Shown in pieces: positions 49,172-58,552 of a stretch of DNA of 64,000 bases. The notes under the pieces were generated by a model, which worked only from the letters and a program-made list of their open reading frames with translations, was not told the DNA's origin and made no database searches. The position numbers were made by a program, and so were the translations under genes. Location of the stretch: positions 62,001-126,000 of the forward strand of contig CAZNWC010000005.1 in the NCBI GenBank assembly GCA_964577055.1, written 5' to 3'. The stretch is from PNNG01 sp964577055. GTDB lineage: Bacteria; Bacteroidota; Bacteroidia; UBA7662. Within the stretch, counting starts at the first letter, position 1, and each line of letters opens with the position of its first letter.

Positions 49172-51823
49172 TTGAAAGCATTACGTATTTTCCTCATTGC
49201 GCTGTTTATTTTCCACTTTGGTGGACAGGCAACGGCGCAGGAAGGTTCAAAAAGCGTACCAGATAGTCTTCAGCAAAAAGATTCTCACCAAATTAATCCG
49301 GTTTTCAAGGATTCTTTATCAACTGTCCAGAACGACAGTACGCTAACTGTTGATTCAACCCAAAAGCAAAAAAACAACAGTGGTTTAGAAGCAGAAGTAA
49401 AATATCAGGCACAAGATTCCATTGTTTTTGACCTCAGGCAAAAAGGAGCAAGGTTGTATGGACAAGCGCAAGTAGATTATCAAACCATCCAATTGAAGGC
49501 TGCTACCATTGAGCAAAATTGGGCAACCAATCAGGTTATTGCTACGCCAAGTGCCGACAGCACTGGAAAATTGATTGGAAAGCCCATTTTTAAAGATGGT
49601 GATCAAGAGTTTGAAAGCCAGCGAATGGTATACAATTTCAAAACTAAGAAAGCCCGTATTTCCGCAATGGTCACCAAGGAAGGTGAATCTTACTTAATTG
49701 GCCAAGAGGTTAAGTTGAATCCCGATCAGACGATTTATATCAAAAACACGCGTTACACTACCTGTAGCAATACCGATCATCCGCATTTCTACTTGAATTT
49801 GTACATGGCCAAAATCATCCCGAATAAAAGTGTTGTAAGTGGACCGTCGAACATGGTGGTAGAAGGAATACCTGTACCTCTGGGATTGCCATTTGCCATA
49901 ATCCCAACACAGCGTGGTCAGCGTTCGGGGATTTTGCCCCCTGAATACGGTAGGTCTCCAGAACTCGGGTTTTTCCTGCGAAATGGAGGATACTATTTTG
50001 CCATTAACGACTACATCGACCTAGCCTTGCGGGCCGACGTTTATTCTTGGGGTAGTTTTCGATTAAATCCAGCTACGCAGTACGTTAAAAAGTACAAGTA
50101 CAGTGGGCGTTTGAGTTTTTCATACAGTAACCAACAACGTGGAGACAGACTTGCAGATGATTTTGTGCGTAACCGCGATTTTTTTGTTACGTGGCAGCAT
50201 CAACAAGACCCAAAGGCAAATCCTTATGGCCGCTTCACAGCAAGTGTAGAAGCTGGAACCAGCAGTTTTTTAAGCAATAATTCTTTTGCCAACAACCAAT
50301 TTCTCCGAAATCAATTGAGTTCGTCGATTAGCTACAACAGAAACTTTGCAGGAAAACCTTTTCGTTTCTCCATAGCAGCCCGACACACGCAAAACACCCA
50401 AACCCGACAAATTAAATTTGCGCTTCCAGAAGGTTCCTTCAACGTAAATCGTATTGAACCATTCCGGAGAAAATCGGCAGTAGGGGCAGAGCGTTGGTAC
50501 GAAAAAATTGGTTTTACGTACCAAACGAACTTCAGAAACAATATTTCGGACTTCGATAGCTCATTGTTCAATGGGAATTTGCTTGACAAGATGGATGGGG
50601 GTTTTCAGCATGTGATTCCAATCAGCACCTCCGCTTTTGTCATCGGCAAATATTTTCAGTTGACACCCTCTCTGAACTACACTGAACGCTGGAATTACAA
50701 AAGCTTGAACAGGAGATATGAACCAGATTCAGGCAGGGTACTGACAGATACGTTAACAGGCTTTTTCAGAAACAACGACTATAGTTTCAGCTTAAGCATG
50801 AATACCCGACTGTATGGGCTAAAGCAATTTGGTCGTGGCAAATTGGCGGCTATACGACATGTGATGAACCCAAGATTGGGGTACAGTTTAAGGCCCGATT
50901 TTTCAGCACCAAACTTTGGATTTTTTCAGGAAGTTCAAACCGATAGTTTAGGCAATACCCAGTTTTTCAGCAGGTTTGACGGTTTGGGGTATGGAGGTCC
51001 AGCGCCAGGACGGAGCGGTTCATTTTCGTTGAATGTTGATAATAATTTGGAGGCAAAAATCAGACAACGAACCGACACGGGAGTCGTGATGAAAAAAATA
51101 AAGATTTTCGATTCATTCAATTTTGGGACAGTTTACAACTTAGCAGCAGATAGTCTCAGATTGTCCCCAATCGTATTTAGTGGTAGAACTACTTTTACCA
51201 ATAATTTCAGTTTACTCTTTGGTGGAACCCTCGATCCATACACACGAGCAGCAAATGGTCAACGCATCAATAGCTGGTTGGTAAATACTGAAGGACAGCT
51301 GGCCAATTTAACGAATGCTAACCTTGCTTTTAGTGGATCAATACGGCCGCAAAGCAAAGGGGCAAGGGCGCCATCCAACACCCTAGGAAATGTGAATATG
51401 CCCGCACCTGCTGATGAAGAGGAAGCGAAGGAACAAGCCTACCTAAGGCGACAGCAATGGAGTCAATTTATCGATTGGACGGTCCCCTATAATCTTACCT
51501 TTAACTATACATTGAATTACACTCGTTCATTTATCGATAGCATACCTGCAATTATCACCCAAGGATTGCAGATAAATGGCGATGTGAGCATAACGCCCAA
51601 GTGGAAAATAGGATATAGTTCTGGTTATGATTTTACGAACAAACGGGTTACGCCTACAGTAATCAATTTGTACCGCGATTTGCATTGTTGGGAAATGAGT
51701 TTTAATCTGGTTCCCTTTGGTTCTTTTCGTTCATATACCTTTACCATCAATGCCAAGGCCCGTATGTTGCAGGAGTTGAAATTAACCCGTCGACGCGATT
51801 GGTACGACCTACAACGATTTTAG
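49172..51823 (+). CDS. Putative LPS assembly protein LptD
   Basis: This large outer-membrane protein (883 residues from the TTG at 49172) has a signal peptide ending A-T-A-Q, a charged linker (about 25-70), an OstA-like N-terminal domain (about 75-190: D-S-I-V-F-D-L, L-Y-G-Q-A-Q-V-D-Y) and a barrel with T-C-S-N-T-D-H-P-H-F-Y-L and R-G-Q-R-S-G-I-L-P-P near residues 195-260. It matches the Bacteroidota LptD-like family, which inserts LPS in the outer leaflet. The first in-frame start, TTG 49121, lies on a promoter box and is rejected. Confidence 0.87.
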   Translation: MKALRIFLIALFIFHFGGQATAQEGSKSVPDSLQQKDSHQINPVFKDSLSTVQNDSTLTVDSTQKQKNNSGLEAEVKYQAQDSIVFDLRQKGARLYGQAQVDYQTIQLKAATIEQNWATNQVIATPSADSTGKLIGKPIFKDGDQEFESQRMVYNFKTKKARISAMVTKEGESYLIGQEVKLNPDQTIYIKNTRYTTCSNTDHPHFYLNLYMAKIIPNKSVVSGPSNMVVEGIPVPLGLPFAIIPTQRGQRSGILPPEYGRSPELGFFLRNGGYYFAINDYIDLALRADVYSWGSFRLNPATQYVKKYKYSGRLSFSYSNQQRGDRLADDFVRNRDFFVTWQHQQDPKANPYGRFTASVEAGTSSFLSNNSFANNQFLRNQLSSSISYNRNFAGKPFRFSIAARHTQNTQTRQIKFALPEGSFNVNRIEPFRRKSAVGAERWYEKIGFTYQTNFRNNISDFDSSLFNGNLLDKMDGGFQHVIPISTSAFVIGKYFQLTPSLNYTERWNYKSLNRRYEPDSGRVLTDTLTGFFRNNDYSFSLSMNTRLYGLKQFGRGKLAAIRHVMNPRLGYSLRPDFSAPNFGFFQEVQTDSLGNTQFFSRFDGLGYGGPAPGRSGSFSLNVDNNLEAKIRQRTDTGVVMKKIKIFDSFNFGTVYNLAADSLRLSPIVFSGRTTFTNNFSLLFGGTLDPYTRAANGQRINSWLVNTEGQLANLTNANLAFSGSIRPQSKGARAPSNTLGNVNMPAPADEEEAKEQAYLRRQQWSQFIDWTVPYNLTFNYTLNYTRSFIDSIPAIITQGLQINGDVSITPKWKIGYSSGYDFTNKRVTPTVINLYRDLHCWEMSFNLVPFGSFRSYTFTINAKARMLQELKLTRRRDWYDLQRF

Positions 51824-51830
51824 CAATAAA

Positions 51831-51861
51831 AAAAAGCCTGATGCAACGCAACGGGCTTTTT
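51831..51861. terminator. Bidirectional terminator between lptD and the E2 gene
   Basis: AAAAAGCCTG and CGGGCTTTTT pair (with one G-T wobble) around an 11-base loop, in the gap between two converging genes. Confidence 0.85.
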
Positions 51862-51877
51862 GTTCAAAGCTGGTTCT

Positions 51878-53209
51878 TTAAATAGGCCGATTGATGTCCC
51901 ACTGCTCTAAATAGTCGGCCATACGGCGAACAAACATACCGCCCAAGGCTCCGTCTACCACACGGTGGTCGTAAGAGTGCGACAAAAACATCATGCTACG
52001 AATGCCAATCAAATCGCCGGCCTCTGTTTCAATAACGGCCGGTTTCTTGCGAATAGCCCCAACCGCCATGATAGCTACTTGGGGTTGAGGAATAATGGGT
52101 GTACCCATTACATTGCCAAAGCTACCAACGTTTGAAATAGTGTAAGTACCACCTTGGATTTCATCAGGTTTCAATTTGTTGTTACGAGCCCGATTGGCTA
52201 AGTCATTTACACGTTTGGCAAGGCCTGCTAAATTGTATTGGTCAGCATTGTGAATGACGGGCACAATCAAGTTGCCACTGGGTAATGCTGCGGCCATACC
52301 TATGTTTATGTCTTTTTTGATGATGAGGTTATTGCCATCCACTGACACATTGATCATTGGGAAATCTTGAATGGCCTTTACTGCGGCTTCGATGAAAATA
52401 GGAGTGAAGGTGAGTTTTTCGCCGTATCGCTTTTCAAATTCCTTCTTCACTTTATCGCGCCACATCACCACATTGGTCATGTCAGCTTCTACAAAAGAAG
52501 TTACGTGTGCTGAAATACGCTTCGAAGCAACCATATTTTCTGCAATCATCCGACGCATACGGTCCATTTCCATGATTTCCACGTTCCCTGAAGGCACACT
52601 TCCGGGGGTTTTGGCAACTACCGGGGGCTGTTCCACTGCTGGAACAACTGCTGCAGGCGCTGCGATGGCGGGTGCTTGAGCAATTGCAGCCGTTTTACCT
52701 GCTTTTTTATCAGCAACGTATTGGAGAATGTCTTTTTTGGTCACCCTGCCTTCACTGCCTGTGCCAGCGATGGCTTCGAGTTCTTGCATGCCGATGCCTT
52801 CTTGTGAAGCGATATTCAATACGAGCGGGGAATAAAAGCGACCTCCGGCAGGCTGGTCTACTTTGGCGGTAACTGCTTGGGTCAAGACCGCAGTGGGTGC
52901 TGGCATGGCATCCACAACCGTTCCAGCAGCTGTGGCTGCTGATGCAGGAGCTGCCGATTGGCCTGCTGCTTCTGTTTCTATGACGGCTAAAATGCCCCCA
53001 ACCGGAACGACATCTCCTTCTTTGAACAAAAGTTCGCCTAATATGCCGGCTACTGGAGAAGGAACTTCTGAATCGACCTTGTCGGTTGCGATTTCGAGCA
53101 CAGCTTCATCCAAAGCTATACTGTCGCCTGGCTTTTTTAGCCATTTCAGAATAGTTGCCTCCATGATGCTTTCACCCATTTTGGGCATGAGCAAATCAAC
53201 TTTTGCCAT
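51878..53209 (-). CDS. 2-oxo acid dehydrogenase E2 (dihydrolipoyl acyltransferase)
   Basis: The 443-residue protein has one lipoyl domain (about 1-78, lipoyl Lys in A-T-D-K-V-D-S-E near residue 43), an Ala/Pro linker, a peripheral subunit-binding domain (about 130-170, ending G-R-V-T-K-K-D-I-L) and the catalytic domain with H-R-V-V-D-G-A (His and Asp, near 415). It is the core of a pyruvate, 2-oxoglutarate or branched-chain complex; which one cannot be told as E1 and E3 genes are absent. A promoter with ATTG and TACCTTTG lies upstream. Confidence 0.92.
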   Translation of the reverse strand: MAKVDLLMPKMGESIMEATILKWLKKPGDSIALDEAVLEIATDKVDSEVPSPVAGILGELLFKEGDVVPVGGILAVIETEAAGQSAAPASAATAAGTVVDAMPAPTAVLTQAVTAKVDQPAGGRFYSPLVLNIASQEGIGMQELEAIAGTGSEGRVTKKDILQYVADKKAGKTAAIAQAPAIAAPAAVVPAVEQPPVVAKTPGSVPSGNVEIMEMDRMRRMIAENMVASKRISAHVTSFVEADMTNVVMWRDKVKKEFEKRYGEKLTFTPIFIEAAVKAIQDFPMINVSVDGNNLIIKKDINIGMAAALPSGNLIVPVIHNADQYNLAGLAKRVNDLANRARNNKLKPDEIQGGTYTISNVGSFGNVMGTPIIPQPQVAIMAVGAIRKKPAVIETEAGDLIGIRSMMFLSHSYDHRVVDGALGGMFVRRMADYLEQWDINRPI

Positions 53210-53231
53210 AGAACTAGATTTAAAAGTTGTG

Positions 53232-53263
53232 CAAAGGTAGGGTTTTGGCTGTGAAAGGTCAAT
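53232..53263 (-). promoter_or_regulatory. Promoter of the E2 gene
   Basis: On the minus strand ATTG (53263-53260) and TACCTTTG (53239-53232) are 20 bases apart, matching the -33/-7 arrangement well. The box lies 22 bases before the ATG at 53209. The -33 element overlaps the end of cinA. Confidence 0.6.
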
Positions 53264-54500
53264 TCACAACGAGCATTTTCCACAGGAGATACAAGGCTGT
53301 CATGCTGGCCCGTTCAATGTTTAAGCTGCGTTCATTCCCGAAATTATAAGATCGCGCAATGGTTTCATTTGGACCCGAAACGGCAATCCAAACAGTTCCA
53401 ACTGGTTTTGATGCTGTACCTCCGTCGGGTCCGGCAATACCGCTCACGGCAATTGCATAGTCTACATTTATGAGCCTTTTGAGGCCATGCGCCATACTTA
53501 TCACCACTGTTTCGCTCACAGCACCATGTTGCTCAATCGCAGCAGGGCTCACTTGAAGCTGTTGCGTTTTTACGTCATTGGCATAACAAACCACACTGCC
53601 TTGAAAGTAGCTGCTTGCACCCGGTATACGCGTAAGAAGACTTGCGATGGTACCTCCGGTGCAGCTTTCAGCCGTTCCCACGGTTGCATTTTTCTGCTTG
53701 AGCTGCTTGCCTATTGCCTCTTCGAGTGATTCTTCATCATAACCATATACATGATGACCCAAGAGATCTTTGATTTTTGCTTCGTACACAGCTATTTCGC
53801 CAACCAAATGTTCTCGATTTATTCCGCGACCTGATAGTCTTAGCCGCACGATACCAGGACGAGGCAAGTAAGCAAGTTTGATGTATTCTGGCATTTCTTC
53901 TTCTACAGCAGCGATTGTTGCAGCAATATGTGATTCTACCATGCCACAGGTCATCAACGTGCGGTGCACAATTACGGGCAATTGCATTTCCTTTTGTAGC
54001 AAAGGCAGAAGTTGATTTGAAACGATATTTTTCATTTCATAGGGAACGCCTGGCATACTCAATACCCAATAGTTTGTATTTCTCCAAAGCATTCCTTGCG
54101 CAGTGCCTAGTTCATTGAGTAGAATCTCGCAATTGTCAGGTAAATCGGCTTGTTGTGCATTCATCAGGCTCATGGTTCTTCCCCTTTGCTCAAACCAATT
54201 ACGCAAACGGCTTAAGACTGCCTCATTTGTCACCAGTTCGCTACCGAAGTATCGGGCCAAGGTGTGCTTGGTGATGTCGTCTTTCGTTGGTCCCAAACCG
54301 CCAGTCATCAAAATCAAGGACGCACGGGTTTTGGCCAAATCGAGCGCCGACACAATAGCCCCTGCTTCATCGCTAACGGAGCTGATTTGTACCACCTGAA
54401 TGCCAATTTTACTCAATTCAGCCCCTATCCAAGCCGAATTGGTGTCAACAATTTGCCCTATAAGTATCTCATCGCCAATGGTGATTATTTCCGCGCGCAT
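53259..54500 (-). CDS. cinA: CinA family protein (competence/damage-inducible; NMN deamidase type)
   Basis: The 413-residue protein has an N-terminal molybdopterin-binding-like domain (about 1-170: I-T-I-G-D-E-I-L-I-G-Q, G-G-L-G-P-T-K-D-D near 67) and a C-terminal CinA domain (about 255-410: A-E-S-C-T-G-G near 273, G-I-A-G-P-D-G-G-T near 358). Family members act as ADP-ribose pyrophosphatase and NMN deamidase in NAD recycling. The ATG at 54500 is chosen because homology begins there; the longer frame has none. Confidence 0.92.
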   Translation of the reverse strand: MRAEIITIGDEILIGQIVDTNSAWIGAELSKIGIQVVQISSVSDEAGAIVSALDLAKTRASLILMTGGLGPTKDDITKHTLARYFGSELVTNEAVLSRLRNWFEQRGRTMSLMNAQQADLPDNCEILLNELGTAQGMLWRNTNYWVLSMPGVPYEMKNIVSNQLLPLLQKEMQLPVIVHRTLMTCGMVESHIAATIAAVEEEMPEYIKLAYLPRPGIVRLRLSGRGINREHLVGEIAVYEAKIKDLLGHHVYGYDEESLEEAIGKQLKQKNATVGTAESCTGGTIASLLTRIPGASSYFQGSVVCYANDVKTQQLQVSPAAIEQHGAVSETVVISMAHGLKRLINVDYAIAVSGIAGPDGGTASKPVGTVWIAVSGPNETIARSYNFGNERSLNIERASMTALYLLWKMLVVN

Positions 54501-54556
54501 CTGAATTGAAATTTGATTAAATGTAGTCTTTTCGTAGATTCGTTTAGCATTGCACG

Positions 54557-55606
54557 ATGAAAAGAACATGGCTTTTTTGTTTTGGTTTGTTGCCTTTTTT
54601 GGCGGAGGCCCAACCCGTGTTCAATCGAGCCGATATGCCATTGCCCGGTGATACCGCCAGAATGATGAATGCGGGTACGCCTGCCAATTTGAATACAAGA
54701 CTGCAAGTATCTGGTCCCAACGCCAAATGGGACTTTTCTGACCTGCAACCAGAAGAACATGAGTTGGTGACTTTTCAAGGTGCAGCACAAACACCTTATT
54801 TCTTTTTTGCCTTGGCCAACGCACATGGTGTGAAATTTGCAGATTCGATTAACTTGTTGGTGATAAATCTGGAGCGTATTTATGACTTTTATAACGTCAA
54901 TAATCAACGCTATGCTGCAGTAGGAAGAGGAGTGACCGTTCAAGGTTTCCCATTGCCAGCCCAATACACCGATCCGGATGAAGTCTATTTTTTTCCACTA
55001 CAATTTGGTAGACGCGACACCAGTACATTTGCCTATGGCATTATCATTCCTCAAACCGGAGGTTTTGCCAGCAAAGGTGGACGCTTAACGGAAGTTGACG
55101 GTTGGGGTGAGCTCATTACCCCTTTTGGTACTTACAACGCCTTGCGTGTGAAAAGCACTGTGCGCATCGAAGATAGCATCAGTTTTAATGGCATCAATTT
55201 GCCATTGCCCCAACGAACAGAAATAGAGTATCGATGGCTGGTGAAGGGTGAAAAGGTACCTGTGCTCAAAATCCGAGGGAATGCTTTTTTTGGTGCTTTT
55301 ACAGCTACTTCCTTGCAGTATCGTTACAATTTGCCACAAATAGTCCCTCCGGTGAGTGTAGTGGTACCTCCGGGTGAAATCGTGATTTATCCCAATCCAA
55401 CCGCAGAAATGCTCTTTTTTGCTGTAAATACACTCGATAGAATTGAGCACATTGAAATTATCGACCAATTTGGACGTGTAGTATTCAGCGAGCAAGGCAA
55501 TCGCAAATTATTAGATGTGCGAGAGCTACAAAGTGGGGTTTACCAAGTAACCGTGACAGGACAGTACGGGCGAAGCACACAAAAAATAGTCGTGGCCAAC
55601 CGCTGA
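54557..55606 (+). CDS. Secreted protein with type IX sorting domain, unknown function
   Basis: The 349-residue protein has a signal peptide (1-18, ending A-E-A-Q), a domain of about 240 residues without recognised motifs, and a C-terminal type A sorting domain (I-Y-P-N-P-T-A-E near 277, D-Q-F-G-R-V-V, L-Q-S-G-V-Y-Q-V). It is a probable type IX cargo attached to or released from the cell surface. The middle part shows mainly beta structure; no catalytic motif is visible. It is divergent from cinA. Confidence 0.85.
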   Translation: MKRTWLFCFGLLPFLAEAQPVFNRADMPLPGDTARMMNAGTPANLNTRLQVSGPNAKWDFSDLQPEEHELVTFQGAAQTPYFFFALANAHGVKFADSINLLVINLERIYDFYNVNNQRYAAVGRGVTVQGFPLPAQYTDPDEVYFFPLQFGRRDTSTFAYGIIIPQTGGFASKGGRLTEVDGWGELITPFGTYNALRVKSTVRIEDSISFNGINLPLPQRTEIEYRWLVKGEKVPVLKIRGNAFFGAFTATSLQYRYNLPQIVPPVSVVVPPGEIVIYPNPTAEMLFFAVNTLDRIEHIEIIDQFGRVVFSEQGNRKLLDVRELQSGVYQVTVTGQYGRSTQKIVVANR

Positions 55607-55684
55607 TATTATTTGGTGGACAACTCGTGTATACTTTCTCTTCATTGCTTGCTTTTTTTGTATTCTGTAGATTAGGAGAGGAGT

Positions 55685-56479
55685 ATGCAACAATACCACG
55701 ATTTGATGAGGCATGTGCTTGAGCATGGTGCCCGTAAGGAAGACCGCACCGGAACCGGTACCATTAGCGTATTTGGCTACCAAATGCGTTTTGATTTGCA
55801 AGAAGGTTTTCCATTGATTACGACCAAAAAACTCCATTTGCGCTCTATTATCCACGAATTGCTATGGTTTTTGAAAGGCGAAACCAATATTGCTTATCTC
55901 AAAGAAAATGGCGTGAGCATTTGGGATGAGTGGGCCGATGAACGGGGAAATCTTGGGCCTGTGTATGGTTATCAATGGCGAAGTTGGCCAACTGCTGATG
56001 GTAGGCACATAGATCAGATATCGGAAGTGATAGAAACTATTAAAAAAAATCCTGATTCTCGCCGCATCATCGTGTCTGCATGGAATGTCGGAGAAATCAA
56101 AAACATGGCCCTTCCGCCTTGTCATGCTTTCTTTCAATTTTATGTAGCAAATGGCAAACTGAGTTGCCAGTTGTACCAGCGCTCCGCAGATATCTTTTTG
56201 GGCGTACCTTTCAACATTGCCTCCTACGCACTACTTACCATGATGGTAGCACAAGTTTGTGGCCTTGAACCAGGTGATTTTGTGCACACTTTTGGGGATG
56301 CTCACTTATACCTCAACCACTTGGAACAAGCCGAACTGCAGCTCAGCCGAGATTTCAAGCCGTTGCCGCAAATGAAAATCAATCCCCAAGTAAAAGACAT
56401 TTTCAACTTTCGCTACGAGGATTTTGAATTGCTCAACTATAATCCTCATCCCCACATCAAAGCCCCAGTGGCGATTTAA
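55685..56479 (+). CDS. thyA: Thymidylate synthase
   Basis: The 264-residue enzyme methylates dUMP to dTMP, using methylene-tetrahydrofolate and leaving dihydrofolate. Cys146 in P-P-C-H is the nucleophile; R-S-A-D-I-F-L-G and N-I-A-S-Y-A-L-L bind substrate and close the site. The size is that of the E. coli enzyme. A purine-rich AGGAGAGGAG precedes the ATG. The DHFR gene follows after eight bases, which regenerates the folate. Confidence 0.97.
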   Translation: MQQYHDLMRHVLEHGARKEDRTGTGTISVFGYQMRFDLQEGFPLITTKKLHLRSIIHELLWFLKGETNIAYLKENGVSIWDEWADERGNLGPVYGYQWRSWPTADGRHIDQISEVIETIKKNPDSRRIIVSAWNVGEIKNMALPPCHAFFQFYVANGKLSCQLYQRSADIFLGVPFNIASYALLTMMVAQVCGLEPGDFVHTFGDAHLYLNHLEQAELQLSRDFKPLPQMKINPQVKDIFNFRYEDFELLNYNPHPHIKAPVAI

Positions 56480-56487
56480 TCTATATC

Positions 56488-56967
56488 ATGCTGTCAATAT
56501 TAGTCGCTGCCGACGAGGCCAATGGCATTGGCAAGGAAAATCAGCTTATTTGGCATATACCAGATGATTTGAAGCGGTTTAAGGCACTTACAATGGGTCG
56601 GAAAATCATCATGGGACGAAAAACCTATGAAAGTATTGGCAGGCCTCTCCCCGGGCGTGCGAATATCGTTATTTCACGGCAAGCCAATTTATTGCTGCCG
56701 GGATGCACCGTGGTTTCTACAATCGAACAAGCATTGGCCCTAACCTTGCCCGATGAAGAGGCCTTTGTGATTGGAGGCAGCGAAATATATCGACAGTTGT
56801 TGCCTCTTTGCAAAAGGTTGTACCTTACAAGGGTTTTTGATCGATTTGAAGCAGATGCTTTTTTCCCAGCATTGGATGATACTTGGCTGATAGAAAAAAT
56901 CAGCCCGCGTTTCGCAACCGAAAGCGGGCTTGAATATCAGTTTATCGACTTATTTCGCAACCGTTAA
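56488..56967 (+). CDS. folA: Dihydrofolate reductase
   Basis: The 159-residue NADPH enzyme reduces dihydrofolate to tetrahydrofolate. I-G-K-E-N-Q-L-I-W near residue 13, the active-site Asp in P-D-D-L-K near 26, M-G-R-K-T-Y-E-S-I-G near 42 and G-G-S-E-I-Y near 95 are all standard. It forms an operon with thyA, whose by-product it recycles. Its last 70 bases hold a hairpin that appears to be the terminator of the convergent proS. Confidence 0.96.
   Translation: MLSILVAADEANGIGKENQLIWHIPDDLKRFKALTMGRKIIMGRKTYESIGRPLPGRANIVISRQANLLLPGCTVVSTIEQALALTLPDEEAFVIGGSEIYRQLLPLCKRLYLTRVFDRFEADAFFPALDDTWLIEKISPRFATESGLEYQFIDLFRNR
56893..56930 (-). terminator. proS terminator inside the 3' end of folA
   Basis: On the minus strand AGCCCGC and GCGGGCT, extended inward by TTTCG/CGAAA, form a hairpin with one bulge and a GTTG loop, followed by GATTTTTTC. 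It lies 47 bases after the proS stop and within the coding region of folA on the other strand. Confidence 0.65.
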
Positions 56968-56976
56968 AAGCAAAGC

Positions 56977-58449
56977 TTAATAAGCTCTTGCAAAAAGCAC
57001 TCTTTGGCCAGAGGGGTTTCCTGTAAGAATGCATTTTCCGGGTTCTTGCTGGTTGTTTAATGGAATGCAACGAATGGTAGCTTTGGTTTTTTCTTTGATT
57101 GCTTGTTCCGTTTCGCTGCTTCCATCCCAGTGTGCAGCAATAAATCCACCTTTTTCGTCAAGCAATTTTTCAAATTCATCCCAGCTATCGGCCTTGTGCG
57201 TCATACTGGTTCTAAAATCAAGTGCCTTCTGATAAATGTTGGTTTGAATTTGCTCAAGCAAGTGTGTGATTTTTACAGGAAGATCGGTTGTTTGAAGCGT
57301 CTCTTTTTCCTTGGTGTCACGTCGCGCAACTTCCACGGTACCTTGTTCTAAATCGCGCATGCCCAAAGCAATACGAACAGGTATGCCCTTGAGTTCCGAA
57401 TCTGCAAATTTGTAACCTGGGCGGTATTTGTCGTCACCATCAAATTTTGCCCTAATTCCTGCTGCCTCAAGTTCTTTTTTGATTTTCTCACCTGCCTCAC
57501 GCAAAATGGAGATGCTTTCCTCTCCTTTGTAAATAGGTACAATGATGGCTTGAATTGGAGCCAATTTTGGAGGTAAAATCAAACCATCGTCGTCGCTATG
57601 TGCCATTACCAGTGCGCCCATCAATCGGGTTGAAACCCCCCATGATGTGGCCCACACAAACTCCCGTTGCCCATCGGGACCTGCGAATTGGACATCAAAG
57701 GCCTTGGCAAAATTTTGACCTAAAAAGTGAGAGGTTCCTGCTTGGAGTGCCTTTCCATCTTGCATCAAAGCTTCTATGCAATAAGTATCAACAGCACCGG
57801 CAAATCGCTCATTGGCAGTTTTCACCCCTTTGACTACCGGAACACCCATCCATTCTTCCGCAAATTTTGCATAGACATCCAACATTTTACGGGTTTCTTC
57901 AATGGCTTCTTCCGATGTTGCATGTGCAGTATGTCCTTCTTGCCACAAAAACTCAGTGGTGCGCAAGAATAGCCGGGTTCGCATTTCCCAACGCACCACA
58001 TTGGCCCATTGATTGATGAGCAACGGGAGATCGCGGTAGCTTTGGATCCAGTCTTTATAGGTATTCCAAATGATGGTTTCGGACGTTGGACGAACGATGA
58101 GTTCTTCTTCAAGTTTCGCTTCAGGGTCTACAATGATTTCACCGTTTTCACCATTTTTTAGACGATAATGTGTCACTACAGCACATTCTTTTGCAAATCC
58201 ATCGACATGGCTCGCTTCCTTGCTAAAAAATGATTTTGGAATGAACAAAGGGAAATAAGCGTTGCTGTGTCCAGTATCTTTGAACATTTGGTCAAGGGCA
58301 TCGCGCATACGTTCCCAAATGGCAAATCCATATGGCTTAATTACCATACATCCCCGAACAGCGGAGTAATCAGCCAAACCGGCCTTAATGACCAAATCAT
58401 TGTACCATTGTGAGTAGTCCTGAGCGCGCGACGTTATTTCTTTTGCCAT
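56977..58449 (-). CDS. proS: Prolyl-tRNA synthetase, archaeal/eukaryotic type
   Basis: The 490-residue class II enzyme charges tRNA-Pro. It has the three class II motifs: motif 1 around V-I-K-P-Y-G, motif 2 with R-T-S-E near residue 116 and W-E-M-R-T-R-L-F-L-R near 152, and motif 3 near 280. There is no insertion editing domain between motifs 2 and 3, and the C-terminus is extended (K-C-I-L-T-G-N, ending A-R-A-Y). These traits mark the short archaeal-type ProRS, which is usual in Bacteroidota. Confidence 0.96.
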   Translation of the reverse strand: MAKEITSRAQDYSQWYNDLVIKAGLADYSAVRGCMVIKPYGFAIWERMRDALDQMFKDTGHSNAYFPLFIPKSFFSKEASHVDGFAKECAVVTHYRLKNGENGEIIVDPEAKLEEELIVRPTSETIIWNTYKDWIQSYRDLPLLINQWANVVRWEMRTRLFLRTTEFLWQEGHTAHATSEEAIEETRKMLDVYAKFAEEWMGVPVVKGVKTANERFAGAVDTYCIEALMQDGKALQAGTSHFLGQNFAKAFDVQFAGPDGQREFVWATSWGVSTRLMGALVMAHSDDDGLILPPKLAPIQAIIVPIYKGEESISILREAGEKIKKELEAAGIRAKFDGDDKYRPGYKFADSELKGIPVRIALGMRDLEQGTVEVARRDTKEKETLQTTDLPVKITHLLEQIQTNIYQKALDFRTSMTHKADSWDEFEKLLDEKGGFIAAHWDGSSETEQAIKEKTKATIRCIPLNNQQEPGKCILTGNPSGQRVLFARAY

Positions 58450-58552
58450 TTGTTTTTATACTTTGGAGCGAATATTGACGTATATTTATGGAATTGGTGA
58501 ACAAAGATAGCCATTCAGATTGTTACACCTACAGGAACTTAAATTGGTCGTT

